Positions 1 through 8,008 of a stretch of 11,124 bases of DNA are shown here, piece by piece (position 1 is the stretch's first letter; each line of letters starts with the position of its first letter). Location: the NCBI GenBank assembly GCA_005223375.1, contig RXOD01006145.1, positions 1 to 11,124 on the forward strand, written 5' to 3'. The translations under genes and the position numbers were made by a program. This DNA is from Amoebophrya sp. AT5.2. Its lineage: Eukaryota > Sar > Dinophyceae > Syndiniales > Amoebophryaceae. The notes beneath the pieces are model-generated. The model saw only the letters and a program-made list of their open reading frames with translations. It ran no database searches and was not told the DNA's origin.

Positions 1-104
1 ACCCATCGCCACTGCCCACATCATACGAGACCAACTACCACAGGACATACAAGGCGCCCACCCCTAGACCAATGCCCAGGAAAATGGGTTGATCCTCCCC
101 TTAA
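1..104 (-). mobile_element. right part of a second introner-like element, probably intron 6
   Basis: Three points link this stretch to the element at 2464-2717. Its right end is TTAA, reading TTAAGGGG inward on the minus strand. AAAATGGGT lies at 81-89. Positions 21-52 match 2603-2634 at 25 of 32 bases without gaps (shared CTACCA, AGGAC and TACAA blocks). It directly follows coding sequence of the CEP162-like gene. The left end lies outside or just at the window edge; the first six bases, ACCCAT, could belong to the left inverted repeat. Confidence 0.6.
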
Positions 105-688
105 TATTTCTCGCCGCCAATCTCGTACTGCAGTTTGTCGTACTGGGCTCGCAGTCCCCGCAGCCGCCGGTCGAAATCCACGTCTTTGTCCGCCATTTCT
201 CTTCTCAGGCGCTCGTTCTCCTCCTGTACTGTGTTGAGTTTCAGCGCGACTTCGCTCTCCTGTTTACTCGGGTTCAAGCCGTCCACCGCCGCCAGCATGT
301 TCAGGATCGACCCCTCCGGCTGCTTCTTCTTCACCAAAGCCTGCAGCTCCTCGATCTGCTTCAGTAGCTCCTTCTCGCGCACGTCCGCCTTCTTGCCCGT
401 CAAAAGCCGCCCCCGCAACCCCTTGTACTCCTTCTTGAGGTTTCGCAGTTCTTCCTCCAGCGCCTTCACCTTCATGCGGTCTTCCTCCATAAGCTGCTGG
501 CTCTCCACGTACCACTTCAATTTCTCTCTCAATTCCTCTAGCTCCGCCCGATTCGCTTTGTCCAGGTCCTTCTTCATTCTCAGCTTCAGCGCCTCCAGCT
601 CTTGCTCGTTCAACGCCGGCTTCTTGACCAATTCTAAAGACTGGACCGAGGCCTCGATACTTTCTTTATTCCCATGAGAGACGCAGGA
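105..688 (-). CDS. CEP162-like gene, exon 6 (last exon inside the window)
   Basis: Encodes about residues 1382-1575 plus two bases, almost all coiled coil. It holds two of the best family clues: KLKWYVESQQLMEED near 1440, and KKKQPEGSILNMLAAVDG near 1501 followed by a coil ending in RAQYDKLQYEI. The TAA that closes the frame at 101-103 begins a TTAAG that matches the border of the introner-like element at 2464-2717. The frame therefore probably ends at an intron and not at the protein C terminus. Confidence 0.75.
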
Positions 689-3600
689 CTAAAGTCGATG
701 GGGATACTAACAATGAAGACAGCTACAACCATCGATAGAAAAGAAATGCCGGCTCTTATCGGACGAGCTGCACGTTACAGAGCGACAAATCCTAGACACA
801 CCGCGTCCCAAATCGAGTGATGCTAGACACACCGCCTTTAGCTTCCGCTCGTTCTCATCAGAACCACTGGTATCGAGTTCATCCAGCCTTAATAATTCCG
901 ACTCGAGCTGGGCCTTCGCGTGCCGCGCGTTTTGGAGTTCCAGAGCGAGCTGCTCGCTGCGGCCCTGCTCGGCTTTCAGCTGCTCTGACAGCTGGTTCGC
1001 CTTCTGAAACGTGGACAGATTCTGGCTGCTAGATCCTACGGTGAGCGCGACGGCGAGGTTCTCGCCCGCGAAGGGGTGCTCATCGGCGGACTTGCGCAGT
1101 TGTTGGTTCTTTTGTTGGATCGCGATGGCCACCTCGCGCTGCGCCTGCACCAGCTGCTGCTGCAGTGTGTCCTTCTCCTGCCGCAATTTCGAAACGCGCT
1201 TCGCCACCTCCTGCTCGATGATGGCGTGCGAGTTTAGGATGATTGCGTTCCCGTCGGGGAAAATGTTCGTTGCGCTTTGTACTTGTCCGCTGTGGCTTGG
1301 AGAGTCTCCCACGCCGAGATAGGTCACGCGCCGCGGCTTGTGGTGCTGCCGGGAGACGACTCTCCCGCTTTCGTCGACAATGTAGTCCTCCGGCGCGGAA
1401 GAGGAGGTGGTCCCCGACAGCCCCGCGAACTCGGCGGAAGCTGTTTGCTGTTTGCTGTCCTCTTCCACAACTACGTCGACATGGTCGCGTTGATCATTTG
1501 TATTTGTCGCTCTGGTTACAATTTGTCCTCGGCTGCGCGACGTCGACCGCACCGGCACTCCGCCCCCCTCCCCTCCCTGGTCGCCGGGCGAGAGCGCCGC
1601 CGATGAGAGCTCGCTCGCCGGGGTCCGGTAATGCTCCTCGCTTTTCGCATCCACCAACCCCCCTTGGCACCCCGGCGAAGGAGCCGCTGCTGCCCCCAGT
1701 GCCAATTTCAAGTCGGCGAGCTCCTTCTCGTTGCCGTTTTTCAGCTGCTGCAATTGGAAATCGGCGTTCTTGGCCTTCTGCCGCAGCTCTCGGTTCTCGA
1801 CCGTCAGCTTTTCGTTGTCCTTCTCGTACGATTTTACCAGCGTCTCCAGCATCGCAGTGTCGTCATACGGGTTTGCTCCTGATCGCCCTCCCACATTGAG
1901 AAGGGCCGCCGCCCCGGAAGATGAAACAAGCGCGGCCTTCTCGCTAAGAAGCGGCTTTTGTTCTTGCGGGGGCTCTTGCTCGGCAGAGTTGGTCGCTGGG
2001 GCGAGCGTAGCTCCGACGTGTTGGGCCTGTTGGAGCGGAGGGTCGAGCTCTTCTGGATTTTTCGTGGCGCTCGCCGAGGTCTGCAGCTGCTGGTCCTTCA
2101 ACTGGCGACGGAGACGGGATATCTGAGTTCGGTTTACAAGTATTTGTTTCCATCTGGTGCCAGCGCTCACATCAGCCATGCAGCAACCGAAAGAGAACTA
2201 ATATTTACCTCTTCCTCCATCTTCTCCACTTCGCCACCGAGCCTTTCGTTTTCGAAGTTGAGTCTGTTCCGCATTTGCTCACTGTCTAGGAACTTTTGCT
2301 CGATTTTCTTCATCTTCCGTCCCACCTCTTCATTTTGCTCGTCCAGCAACTCCGCTTGCTGCGATTGGGCTTTTAGCCTTCGCGCGCGTTCATCCTCCTC
2401 TTCTTCCAAGTCGTTCTTCAACCGTTTTATTTCCTCCTTCCGCAACTCCAGCTCCCGGTTGTGTTAGAGGTTGAAAGAATTACCCATTTTCGACGGCAGG
2501 TCTGGCGTATTCATTGCTCGCGTGGCTTCTGACGTGATAGTGAACAAAAAGTATCAGCGACAAAATACGAGACATCACACGACCACCCCCCGGGCTCATC
2601 GGTCGTACCAGAGTATCTACCAGAGGACCTACAAAACTCTACCCACTCTCGCCTACAACAAATCTCGCGGCCACACACATAAAAATGGGTTCTGTTTGTT
2701 CCTTCGGCTTCGCTTAATTGTGGCGACTGACAAGCTCGTCCACCTCCCGGCGTTTGTTGCGCAACACCGCGTCCAGTTCGTCGTCACGCTCCTGCAACTT
2801 CATCCGCAGCTTGACGTTCTTCGCGTCGAGCTCGGCGATTTCCTGCTCCGCCTTCGTCTTCGACTGTCGCAAAGCCGAAATCAGCTCCTCCAACTGCGAG
2901 ACCTTCGAGTGCAAATCCGTCAGCTGCGCAAACGCCGCCTGCACGTCCGCTTCCGGCCGTTCTCGCCGATCGGTGCTCGACTCCGCGATCGATCCGACAC
3001 GATGGCGAGCGCCTTCCATCGCTTTGGTTCGCGAGGTCGAGCGACTCTTGTTATTCTGCTGTACCCCGCCGGGAGCGGGACCGGGACCACCTCGTCCCTG
3101 TGGCTTCGGCGCGGTGCCCATCTTCTCCGTGCTTTTCTGCGAGTCGCGGCTGCGGTTGAGGTACATGAGGTCGCGACTCCGATTCAGCATCGTGCGGCTC
3201 GTGAGAGGACCATCCGTTGGTGCGGGGGACTCACGGCTCCCGGGACCCCCGCGGCTTCCGCTCGCGGACGCGGCCGTGGCGGCGCCGGTTTTACTGTGAG
3301 TAGGACATTTTACGTAGTAGAAACGGATCGGCATTACAAGTTCATCGCCCCGTCCAAACACCGAAGGAGATCTTCCCGATTGTTCAGTGAATGCAGCAAC
3401 AATCCATGACCAAAACCGATATCACACCAGAAGCGAGTTCGTAGTGCGAGAAATGGATACCTCATCCTCGTCACGGCATAGGATTAGTTCAAAAAATAAT
3501 TCGCAAGTACCCCCCGACCGCCCCTGCTCCTCTCCTCGAGGCGCTGCTTTCGCGCAGGAACCTGTCCGTGGAGGGAAACAGGATGTCCATCGAGCGCAGC

Positions 3601-5724
3601 ACCCGGCTCGCGGGGTTGAATCCGTCTCGCCGCCCCCTCACCATGTTTCTCGGCAGCGTGTCCGTCCCCTGGCTGTCCGTGAGGTTATCGTAGCGGTGCT
3701 TCCGCATCATGCCTCCCTCGGTTGCAGCTCCCCCTTCTGGGGGCACGACCGCCTCCGGCACAACGAAACTCTCAGACACCGTGCTCTGCTGCATTTTGAT
3801 CACGTCTTCCGTGGTGTAACTGGCCGCGACGTCAACATCTTCTACTCCCGCCCCCGCACCGTTTTGTTCCCCGACGCCGACCATGTTGTTAAGCCACGTG
3901 CCCTGCGACCCAGACTCCAGCGAGGCCCCACTCCGAGGTGGAAACAGATGTCCCGCGACACCGTGAACCAGACTGGGATGCAGAGTTTGTTGGCCATTTT
4001 GCTGCTGTTCTTGTTGCGCTGCTGTCGCCCCTGTAGTACAACTTCTGCCTTCCTGCAATTCCAGCTGCGCGAGCACGGCCGCCTTCTCCCTGATCCGCTG
4101 CTCCAAGGCCTGCTCTTGCACCTCGAGGTTCCGCACCCGCCCCGCCCCCGATGATGGATCCCCGATGATGGCTCCATCTCTCTGCCCCCCCGCACCTCCC
4201 GCGACGTCGCTCTCCCGAAAAAGCTTCTGTGTGGACTCCGTCGGGAACACGTTCTCCGGCCGCAGAGCTTGTTGTCCTCCCGCGCGAGACCCGCTCGCTC
4301 CTCCTCCGGGTATAATTGGACGTTCCAAGACCACCTCCTTCTCGGCTTCCTGCTCGCCCGACTTCCCGACGTTAGCACCACTACTGAGAACCTCCGCCGA
4401 TACACCATCCCCCCTGTGGTCCCCCGCGAACAGCACGCCGTCTATGGCCGCGGAGTACTCTTGTTCGCGCTTTTTTATCGCTGCCTGGGCCTGTTGTTTC
4501 TCGCGCTCGCGGTCCTCGCGCTCGCGCTCTTCCCGTTCCCGCTCCTCCTGTTCGAGCAGCCTCTGTTCGCGTTCCTCCGCCTCCTGGAGCCGACGGAGCA
4601 GCTCGTCCTCGTCCTCGAAGTTCTCGCTGTACTGCTCGCTGGCCTCGTTCTTGCTCGCATCGTGGTCCGATGCCTCGTGGTCCTCCGGTGACTTGTCATA
4701 CTCATTCCCATCGATGCTGAACACCTGGGGCAGCGGCTCAGTCGCCGAGGCGGCGGTCGGCTGGGGTTGATGTTGTTCCTGCGGCTGGGGAGGCGGTGGC
4801 GCTTCGGCTTCGTCGGGCTGTTCTTCCTCCACGAACGTTTTTGCCGCGTCCGCCCAGTACTTGGCGCTCGCTTCTTCCTCCGCCCGCAATTTCTCCGCCT
4901 CCTTCTCCCGGAGTACCCGCTCCGCCTCCATTTTTTCCTTCTCCGCCCTCTCCCGCTCCAGTTTCTCTTTTTCCTCCTTCTCCCGGAGCTCCCGCTCGGC
5001 CTGCTCGCGCTTCTTTCGGTCGTCCTCTATTTGTCTGCGCTTTTCCTCCTCCAGCCGGACGCGCTCGATTTCGGCCTTGCTGTCGGCCAGCGACTTCAAC
5101 AGATCGGCCTGGTACGCTGCGAAGGCCGAATTCTGCGCCGCAGTGGTCGAGTCCTCCACATGGCTGGATTTGGATTTTGGTTTTTCCTCCTCGGAGTCCG
5201 GTTGTTTCTCCTTCGCGATGAGGTTGTGCGTCAGCTTGTCCAGCGCAGAAGGCGAGGAAGCGGCAGAAGGAGAAGAAGCGTCCTGGTCTTTCCGGTTGCG
5301 CTTCACCTTTTTGCCCGTGGAAGTGCCTGTGGTGTGGTGTGGGGGAGATGAAAACTGTGCTAGATTTATTCGTTCGTAGTTTATCAATCGTCGGAAAAAC
5401 AGGCGAACAATTAGTTTAATACTGCACATGTTCACGACGGATTGCTACATGCATCGTCCGCATCGCGATCAAAACGGGCGAATCTATGTGAAACCTGTGA
5501 AACAAAATAGTACGCTTCCCCTGCATCTTCGCCCGCTTGTCGGGCGAGCGGTATTTCATGCCGCCTGAGCTGCGCCGCAGCGCGGACGAGCCGGAGGAAA
5601 GCCGGATGTTCGCATACGGGTCGTCGCTAAATTCTTTCCCTCCCGTTCCCGCTCCGCCAGCCGCCGTCCTCTCCTCCTCGCTGGAGCCGGAGGCGTCCAG
5701 AAAATCCCCCAGCCCGCCGTCCAT
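105..5724 (-). CDS. CEP162-like coiled-coil protein, multi-exon gene, 3' end outside the window
   Basis: The exons are 5724-5514, 5326-3511, 3293-2718, 2458-2209, 2122-833 and 688-105. Joined, they give one open frame of about 1,575 residues that continues past the left edge. Junction phases agree (1, 2, 2, 0, 0). The N-terminal 675 residues are disordered, with two long E/K/R-rich helices (about 145-224 and 312-361) and an acidic YSENFED motif near 303. The rest is mostly coiled coil. Three stretches recall the CEP162 (KIAA1009/QN1) family as I remember it: LETLVKSYEKDNEKL near 1043, KLKWYVESQQL near 1440 and KKKQPEGSILNMLAAVDG near 1501. CEP162 binds axonemal microtubules at the centriole or basal body and supports transition-zone assembly, so a flagellar role is inferred. 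The human protein is about 1,400 residues. The gene structure is firm; the family name is moderately supported, and another basal-body coiled-coil protein remains possible. Confidence 0.6.
689..832 (-). other. intron 5 (probable, GT-AG, about 144 bases, phase 0)
   Basis: The minus strand runs from GTGTGTCTAG to ATCGACTTTAG. A second in-phase acceptor (GGTCCAG, exon then starting at 640) would shorten exon 6 by 16 codons. The frame ending at 707 and the coil frame beginning near 688 must be joined across this region, so an intron is required even though its borders are not certain. Confidence 0.5.
792..835. repeat. 13-base direct repeat around the intron 5 donor
   Basis: CTAGACACACCGC occurs at 792-804 and again at 823-835, 31 bases apart. 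On the coding strand each copy contains GCGGTGTGT, so the putative splice donor is duplicated. Use of the second copy would leave phase 1, out of register with exon 6. Confidence 0.6.
833..2122 (-). CDS. CEP162-like gene, exon 5
   Basis: Encodes about residues 952-1381 (430 codons). A short coil (ISRLRRQLKDQQLQ) is followed by an Ala/Gln/Pro-rich linker. A coil with LETLVKSYEKDNEKLTVEN (about 1043-1061) recalls the conserved centre of CEP162 proteins. Next come a long disordered Ser/Gly/Asp-rich segment and a Gln-rich coil (about 1250-1380, for example QEKDTLQQQLVQAQREVA). The exact 3' end is the least certain boundary. I choose GCG before GTGTGT because it keeps phase 0 with exon 6. Beyond it the frame loses coil character and becomes Cys/Ser-rich until a stop at 707. 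Confidence 0.7.
2123..2208 (-). other. intron 4 (GT-AG, 86 bases, phase 0)
   Basis: The minus strand runs from GTAAATATTAG to CCGAACTCAG. The donor is close to the general eukaryotic consensus. The join E-E-E to I-S-R-L-R-R continues the coiled coil. An ATG at 2179, inside this intron, opens the downstream frame by chance and is not the gene start. Confidence 0.75.
2209..2458 (-). CDS. CEP162-like gene, exon 4
   Basis: Encodes about residues 868-951, entirely coiled coil (ELELRKEEIKRLKNDLEEEE, then KAQSQQAELLDEQNEEVGRK). An in-frame TAA lies just upstream, inside the introner-like element, so the exon cannot extend further 5'. It ends at GAAGAG before GTAAAT, in phase 0. Confidence 0.75.
2459..2722. 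repeat. target-site-like direct repeats (TTGTG) flanking the introner-like element
   Basis: Five-base copies at 2459-2463 and 2718-2722 border the element exactly. On the coding strand they read CACAA, within a His-Asn codon pair. Cutting anywhere inside the repeat gives the same mRNA, so the exact splice position cannot be read from the genome. Confidence 0.65.
2464..2717 (-). mobile_element. introner-like element forming intron 3, without GT-AG borders
   Basis: The 254-base insert lies between two copies of a 5-base direct repeat (TTGTG on the plus strand, at 2459-2463 and 2718-2722), as a target-site duplication would. The ends read TTAGAGG on the left and, as reverse complement, TTAAGCG on the right. 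Inside them, ACCCATTTT (2482-2490) and AAAATGGGT (2682-2690) form a 9-base perfect inverted repeat. The element carries in-frame stops on the minus strand. Removing it with one repeat copy (259 bases, not a multiple of three) rejoins exons 3 and 4 in frame, and the summed exon length is then divisible by three at the next, phase-0 junction. No transposase is encoded, so it would be non-autonomous. Splicing itself is inferred. Confidence 0.7.
2718..3293 (-). CDS. CEP162-like gene, exon 3
   Basis: Encodes about residues 676-867. The first third is Gly/Ser/Pro-rich. A short duplicated motif (LNRSRD twice, ten residues apart) and a basic Gly/Pro linker follow. From about residue 790 to the exon end there is an uninterrupted coiled coil (SQLEELISALRQSKTKAEQE and on). 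The exon end is set by the CACAA direct repeat bordering the element at 2464-2717. No GT donor here gives a better join, and the reading continues as S-R-H-N-R-E-L-E-L into exon 4. Confidence 0.7.
3294..3510 (-). other. intron 2 (GT-AG, 217 bases, phase 2)
   Basis: The minus strand runs from GTACTTGCGAAT to GTCCTACTCACAG. It is AT-richer than its neighbours. Two bases from exon 2 (GG) plus T from exon 3 make a Gly codon, so the frame is kept. Its donor resembles that of intron 1 (GTACT). Confidence 0.7.
3511..5326 (-). CDS. CEP162-like gene, exon 2: charged-helix and disordered N-terminal half
   Basis: This is the largest exon and encodes residues 71-675. It starts in a Lys/Ser-rich linker. 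A long helix of alternating acidic and basic residues follows (about 145-224, REKEEKEKLERERAEKEK type), which could be a single alpha helix rather than a dimeric coil. A Pro/Gln linker and an acidic patch with YSENFED come next, then a second charged helix (about 312-361, EEREREEREREDRERE). The remainder is Gly/Gln/Ser-rich and likely disordered, apart from a short helical segment near LEVQEQALEQRI. No catalytic motif is visible. The exon ends at GGTCGGGGG before GTACTT, in phase 2. The opposite strand gives long Leu/Phe-rich frames that are only the complement of the Glu/Lys codons. Confidence 0.8.
5327..5513 (-). other. intron 1 (GT-AG, 187 bases, phase 1)
   Basis: The minus strand runs from GTACTATTTTG to CACACCACAG. 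The sequence is AT-richer than the flanking exons. An ATG frame starting inside it at 5435 is intronic read-through. Joining C from exon 1 with GC from exon 2 gives an Arg codon and keeps the frame. A second donor-like CACAG/GTTTCA inside the intron is in the wrong phase. Confidence 0.65.
5514..5724 (-). CDS. CEP162-like gene, exon 1
   Basis: Encodes residues 1-70 plus one base. It is rich in Gly, Ser and Asp, then basic (MKYRSPDKRAKMQGK), and is probably disordered. The start is the ATG at 5724, because an in-frame TAA lies 21 bases upstream. Four bases before the ATG the minus strand reads TGTATAG, a possible cis or trans splice acceptor, so an upstream noncoding exon or a spliced leader could join here. 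The exon ends at AAGC before GTACTA, leaving phase 1. Confidence 0.6.
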
Positions 5725-6247
5725 CTTCCTATACAGATGATTTTACATGAACAGCAGGGTGGTCATTCAAATCGCCAGGCTTCGCAGCTTTGCAGCTTTC
5801 TATTTCTTTCAGGTGTAACTGTAAAGGCAAGTAATACAACATAAACAGTTCGCTCCACGAGTGGGCTATTTTGAAAAGAGGTTAAAGGAGACATCCCCGT
5901 AGAAGTGCAGGCGAATAGCTTCGTTCCGTTCGCGACGCAGATTTTTGGTTTCTCTCGCGGCAATTTGTTCCCTCGTCTTTTTTTGGTTCACTTAGTATCG
6001 GTTCTCCGATGCAGAACACGAAAACGCTGTCGAAAAAAAACCACGTCGTCTGCTGGTGAACGTGAGCGGGTATTTTTTCTAGGTAGCCATAGTAGGTGGA
6101 GAAAGAATGCACTTACGCTTTACGTAGTGAACAAAAAACTCCTGGTAAGGATCGGAGTCGCAGACGCAAGCATGCAGCGGTATACTCAACAAGACGTGGA
6201 TCAGCCATGGATCGCCCTGTTGGCTAACAATTCCGCATTTATAGCTT
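5725..6247. other. spacer between the GNAT gene and the CEP162-like gene
   Basis: About 520 bases, AT-richer than the genes, with T and A runs near 5975 and 6035. Open frames here are short and show no recognisable protein. It should contain the 3' UTR of the GNAT gene and the 5' region of the CEP162-like gene. I see no TATA box or polyadenylation signal I would defend. Confidence 0.4.
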
Positions 6248-8008
6248 TCACCGCCCGTCGCCGTCCGGCTCCCTGATCAGCAGCACCCAGTCCTCTTTCC
6301 CCGCCACGGAGTCTACCACCTGAAACCCGTACTTTCCGTACTGCTTTACATTGTACTTCGTGGTCGTCTCCAACACCAGCGGCATCTGCTTCTCGCGCGA
6401 CAGCGCTATCACGTGCTGCAGCAAACTGCGGCCAAAGCCCAGACCTCGTCCATTCTCCGGATCGGCCGCGAACAAGTGGATGTAGATGTACGGCCTTTTC
6501 GAAACCACCACCGAAAACACCTCCTCCCCTCCGCCCCGCATACCCAGAAATCCACCACCCCCCAAATACGGGAAAAACCGCCGCGTCACCAGGTGCCGCC
6601 GCTTCAACTCGCCCAGTTCGTGCAAAAAATCGCTCGGCAGCCGCAGGGACTTGCTCTCCCCGACGTCGGTTTTCATCATCTCGTAGCCGTGCTCCTCCCA
6701 GGCGACGTGGTCGTTGAACACGTCCACTTCTTCCTGGCTGTCGGAGTACACCGGAAAACAGCACATCACCGCCCGCAGGTGGTCTTGTTGTTCATGCTGG
6801 GCGCGTTCGACGTCTTCTTGTTCTTCAACCTCGAACGCGCCCAGCACGAGGCGGAAGTAGGAGGCGGCTTGGAGGGTGACGCGGAGGAACCGCTTGCAGT
6901 CGTCCGGATCCCTCGCATCCACCACGCCGTCCAGCTTTTGAAGGCCGTCGACGGAGGCAAAAGCGTCGTGCACGATCCCCGCCGCACGAGCGAGCAAAGG
7001 ATCTTCTTGTAGATTGAGCGACCGTATCCTCGTCCTCTTGCCCGTGCTATTTTTATCTTCAAGTTGATTCTTCATAGTTCTTCTCACCACTACTTCGTCC
7101 ACGAGCGGGTACTTGGCGCATGACACGCCGCGTTCCATGACCTCCTTCACGCGCCTCCGACTTCTGGTTTCCGCTCTTTTGTCCGCGTTGTTGCAGTAGA
7201 AACCGTACACGAGCGGAAAAAACTGGCCCCACCCCAGCAAGTAGTTGAAAAAAAGGTTGTTCCAGTTGGTGAAAAGTGATCCTCCGTCGTCCGATGCAAC
7301 TTTCGCGAACCTCCTGTCCACGAACGTCGTGAGCACCGGCTGCACCGCGGACATGGCCGCCATCAGGGCCAAGAGGTTCACCCACAACAACCCGATCCCG
7401 TTAATTTTCCGCATAAACCACTGCTTTTTCTTCAACTCCTTAAACACGATCGCCGGCATCTGGTCCAGCACGTAGTCGAGGACGAAGGTCTTCCCAAGGA
7501 CGAACTGGGTAAACGCGACGATCAGGAACAGCCCCCCGTTCAGCGCAAACACCGTCCAGAGGGAGAAAAAGTCGCCCAACTCCCGCTCGCCTTCAGCGGA
7601 ACTGCAACTAGTGCCAAAGGGGCAGACGACGTCGGCCAGAATCCTGCCGACGACGTACATGGCGATGAAGAGGAGAAATTGCCCCACATCGAGAGTCTTG
7701 GGGAAAACGCCAACCGGGATGTACTCGTGCGCGTCGTCGTGGAACTTCTGCAGGAGGATCGCGGAGTCCCGCAGCTCGTTGCGCTTCTTCCTCCGGTACG
7801 CAAACCGCAAGAAGTTGTACAGAATGACGAGGCCGGCGAGGATGGCGCCGAGGAAGACAGCTCGCAACTGCTGGTCGGCAGTGCTGTCCCCGTTGGCACC
7901 GCTCGCAACCACGATAAACGGGACCCAGTCAACGAAGCTGTCGAGGAAAACCAAAAACCGCGCACCCGCGCTGGACGCCGCGCCGCCTGGTGTGGGTGCA
8001 TTTGACAT
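6248..8008 (-). CDS. multi-pass membrane protein with C-terminal GNAT acetyltransferase domain
   Basis: Encodes 586 residues in one uninterrupted frame. Hydrophobic segments lie near 50-70, 107-127, 146-172, 203-225 and 252-271, with a weaker one near 17-37. A basic stretch follows 70, and a loop with two cysteines (C129, C135) follows the third segment. From about 300 the protein is soluble. Residues 490-500 contain the GNAT acetyl-CoA loop R-G-L-G-F-G after a beta strand (YIYIHLFAADPENG). Residues 514-536 match the last GNAT motif (LVLETTTKYN, then YGKYGFQVV). GNAT enzymes transfer acetyl from acetyl-CoA to an amine; the acceptor here cannot be told. The ATG at 8008 is the first in the frame after an upstream in-frame stop about 60 bases away. 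Fusion of GNAT to five or six membrane spans is unusual, and I cannot name the family of the N-terminal part. Confidence 0.8.
   Translation of the reverse strand: MSNAPTPGGAASSAGARFLVFLDSFVDWVPFIVVASGANGDSTADQQLRAVFLGAILAGLVILYNFLRFAYRRKKRNELRDSAILLQKFHDDAHEYIPVGVFPKTLDVGQFLLFIAMYVVGRILADVVCPFGTSCSSAEGERELGDFFSLWTVFALNGGLFLIVAFTQFVLGKTFVLDYVLDQMPAIVFKELKKKQWFMRKINGIGLLWVNLLALMAAMSAVQPVLTTFVDRRFAKVASDDGGSLFTNWNNLFFNYLLGWGQFFPLVYGFYCNNADKRAETRSRRRVKEVMERGVSCAKYPLVDEVVVRRTMKNQLEDKNSTGKRTRIRSLNLQEDPLLARAAGIVHDAFASVDGLQKLDGVVDARDPDDCKRFLRVTLQAASYFRLVLGAFEVEEQEDVERAQHEQQDHLRAVMCCFPVYSDSQEEVDVFNDHVAWEEHGYEMMKTDVGESKSLRLPSDFLHELGELKRRHLVTRRFFPYLGGGGFLGMRGGGEEVFSVVVSKRPYIYIHLFAADPENGRGLGFGRSLLQHVIALSREKQMPLVLETTTKYNVKQYGKYGFQVVDSVAGKEDWVLLIREPDGDGR

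Noticed and set aside
101..104. TTAA ends as a sign of a piggyBac-type element
   Set aside because: In the complete element only the right end is TTAA; the left end is TTAG and the flanking duplication is TTGTG, not TTAA.
1243..1899. Plus-strand frame of 218 codons
   Set aside because: Antisense to exon 5, Arg/Pro/Ser-rich and without a domain. GC-rich coding DNA often leaves the opposite strand open.
2123..2179. ATG at 2179 as a gene start
   Set aside because: It lies inside an 86-base GT-AG intron; the coil continues from exon 4 in phase 0.
3387..4154. Plus-strand frame of 255 codons
   Set aside because: It covers intron 2 and the end of exon 2 in antisense, has no recognisable domain and crosses well-supported minus-strand splice sites.
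4767..5351. Plus-strand frame of 194 codons, Leu/Phe/Arg-rich, resembling a membrane protein
   Set aside because: It is the complement of the Glu/Lys/Arg codons of exon 2 of the CEP162-like gene. The coil heptads and splice phases support the minus strand.
5350..5360. AATAAA on the minus strand as a polyadenylation signal
   Set aside because: It lies in the middle of intron 1, upstream of well-supported exons of the same gene.
5327..5435. ATG at 5435 as the start of a 648-residue protein
   Set aside because: The first 36 codons are AT-rich and intron-like, and a phase-matched GT-AG junction joins the upstream exon instead.
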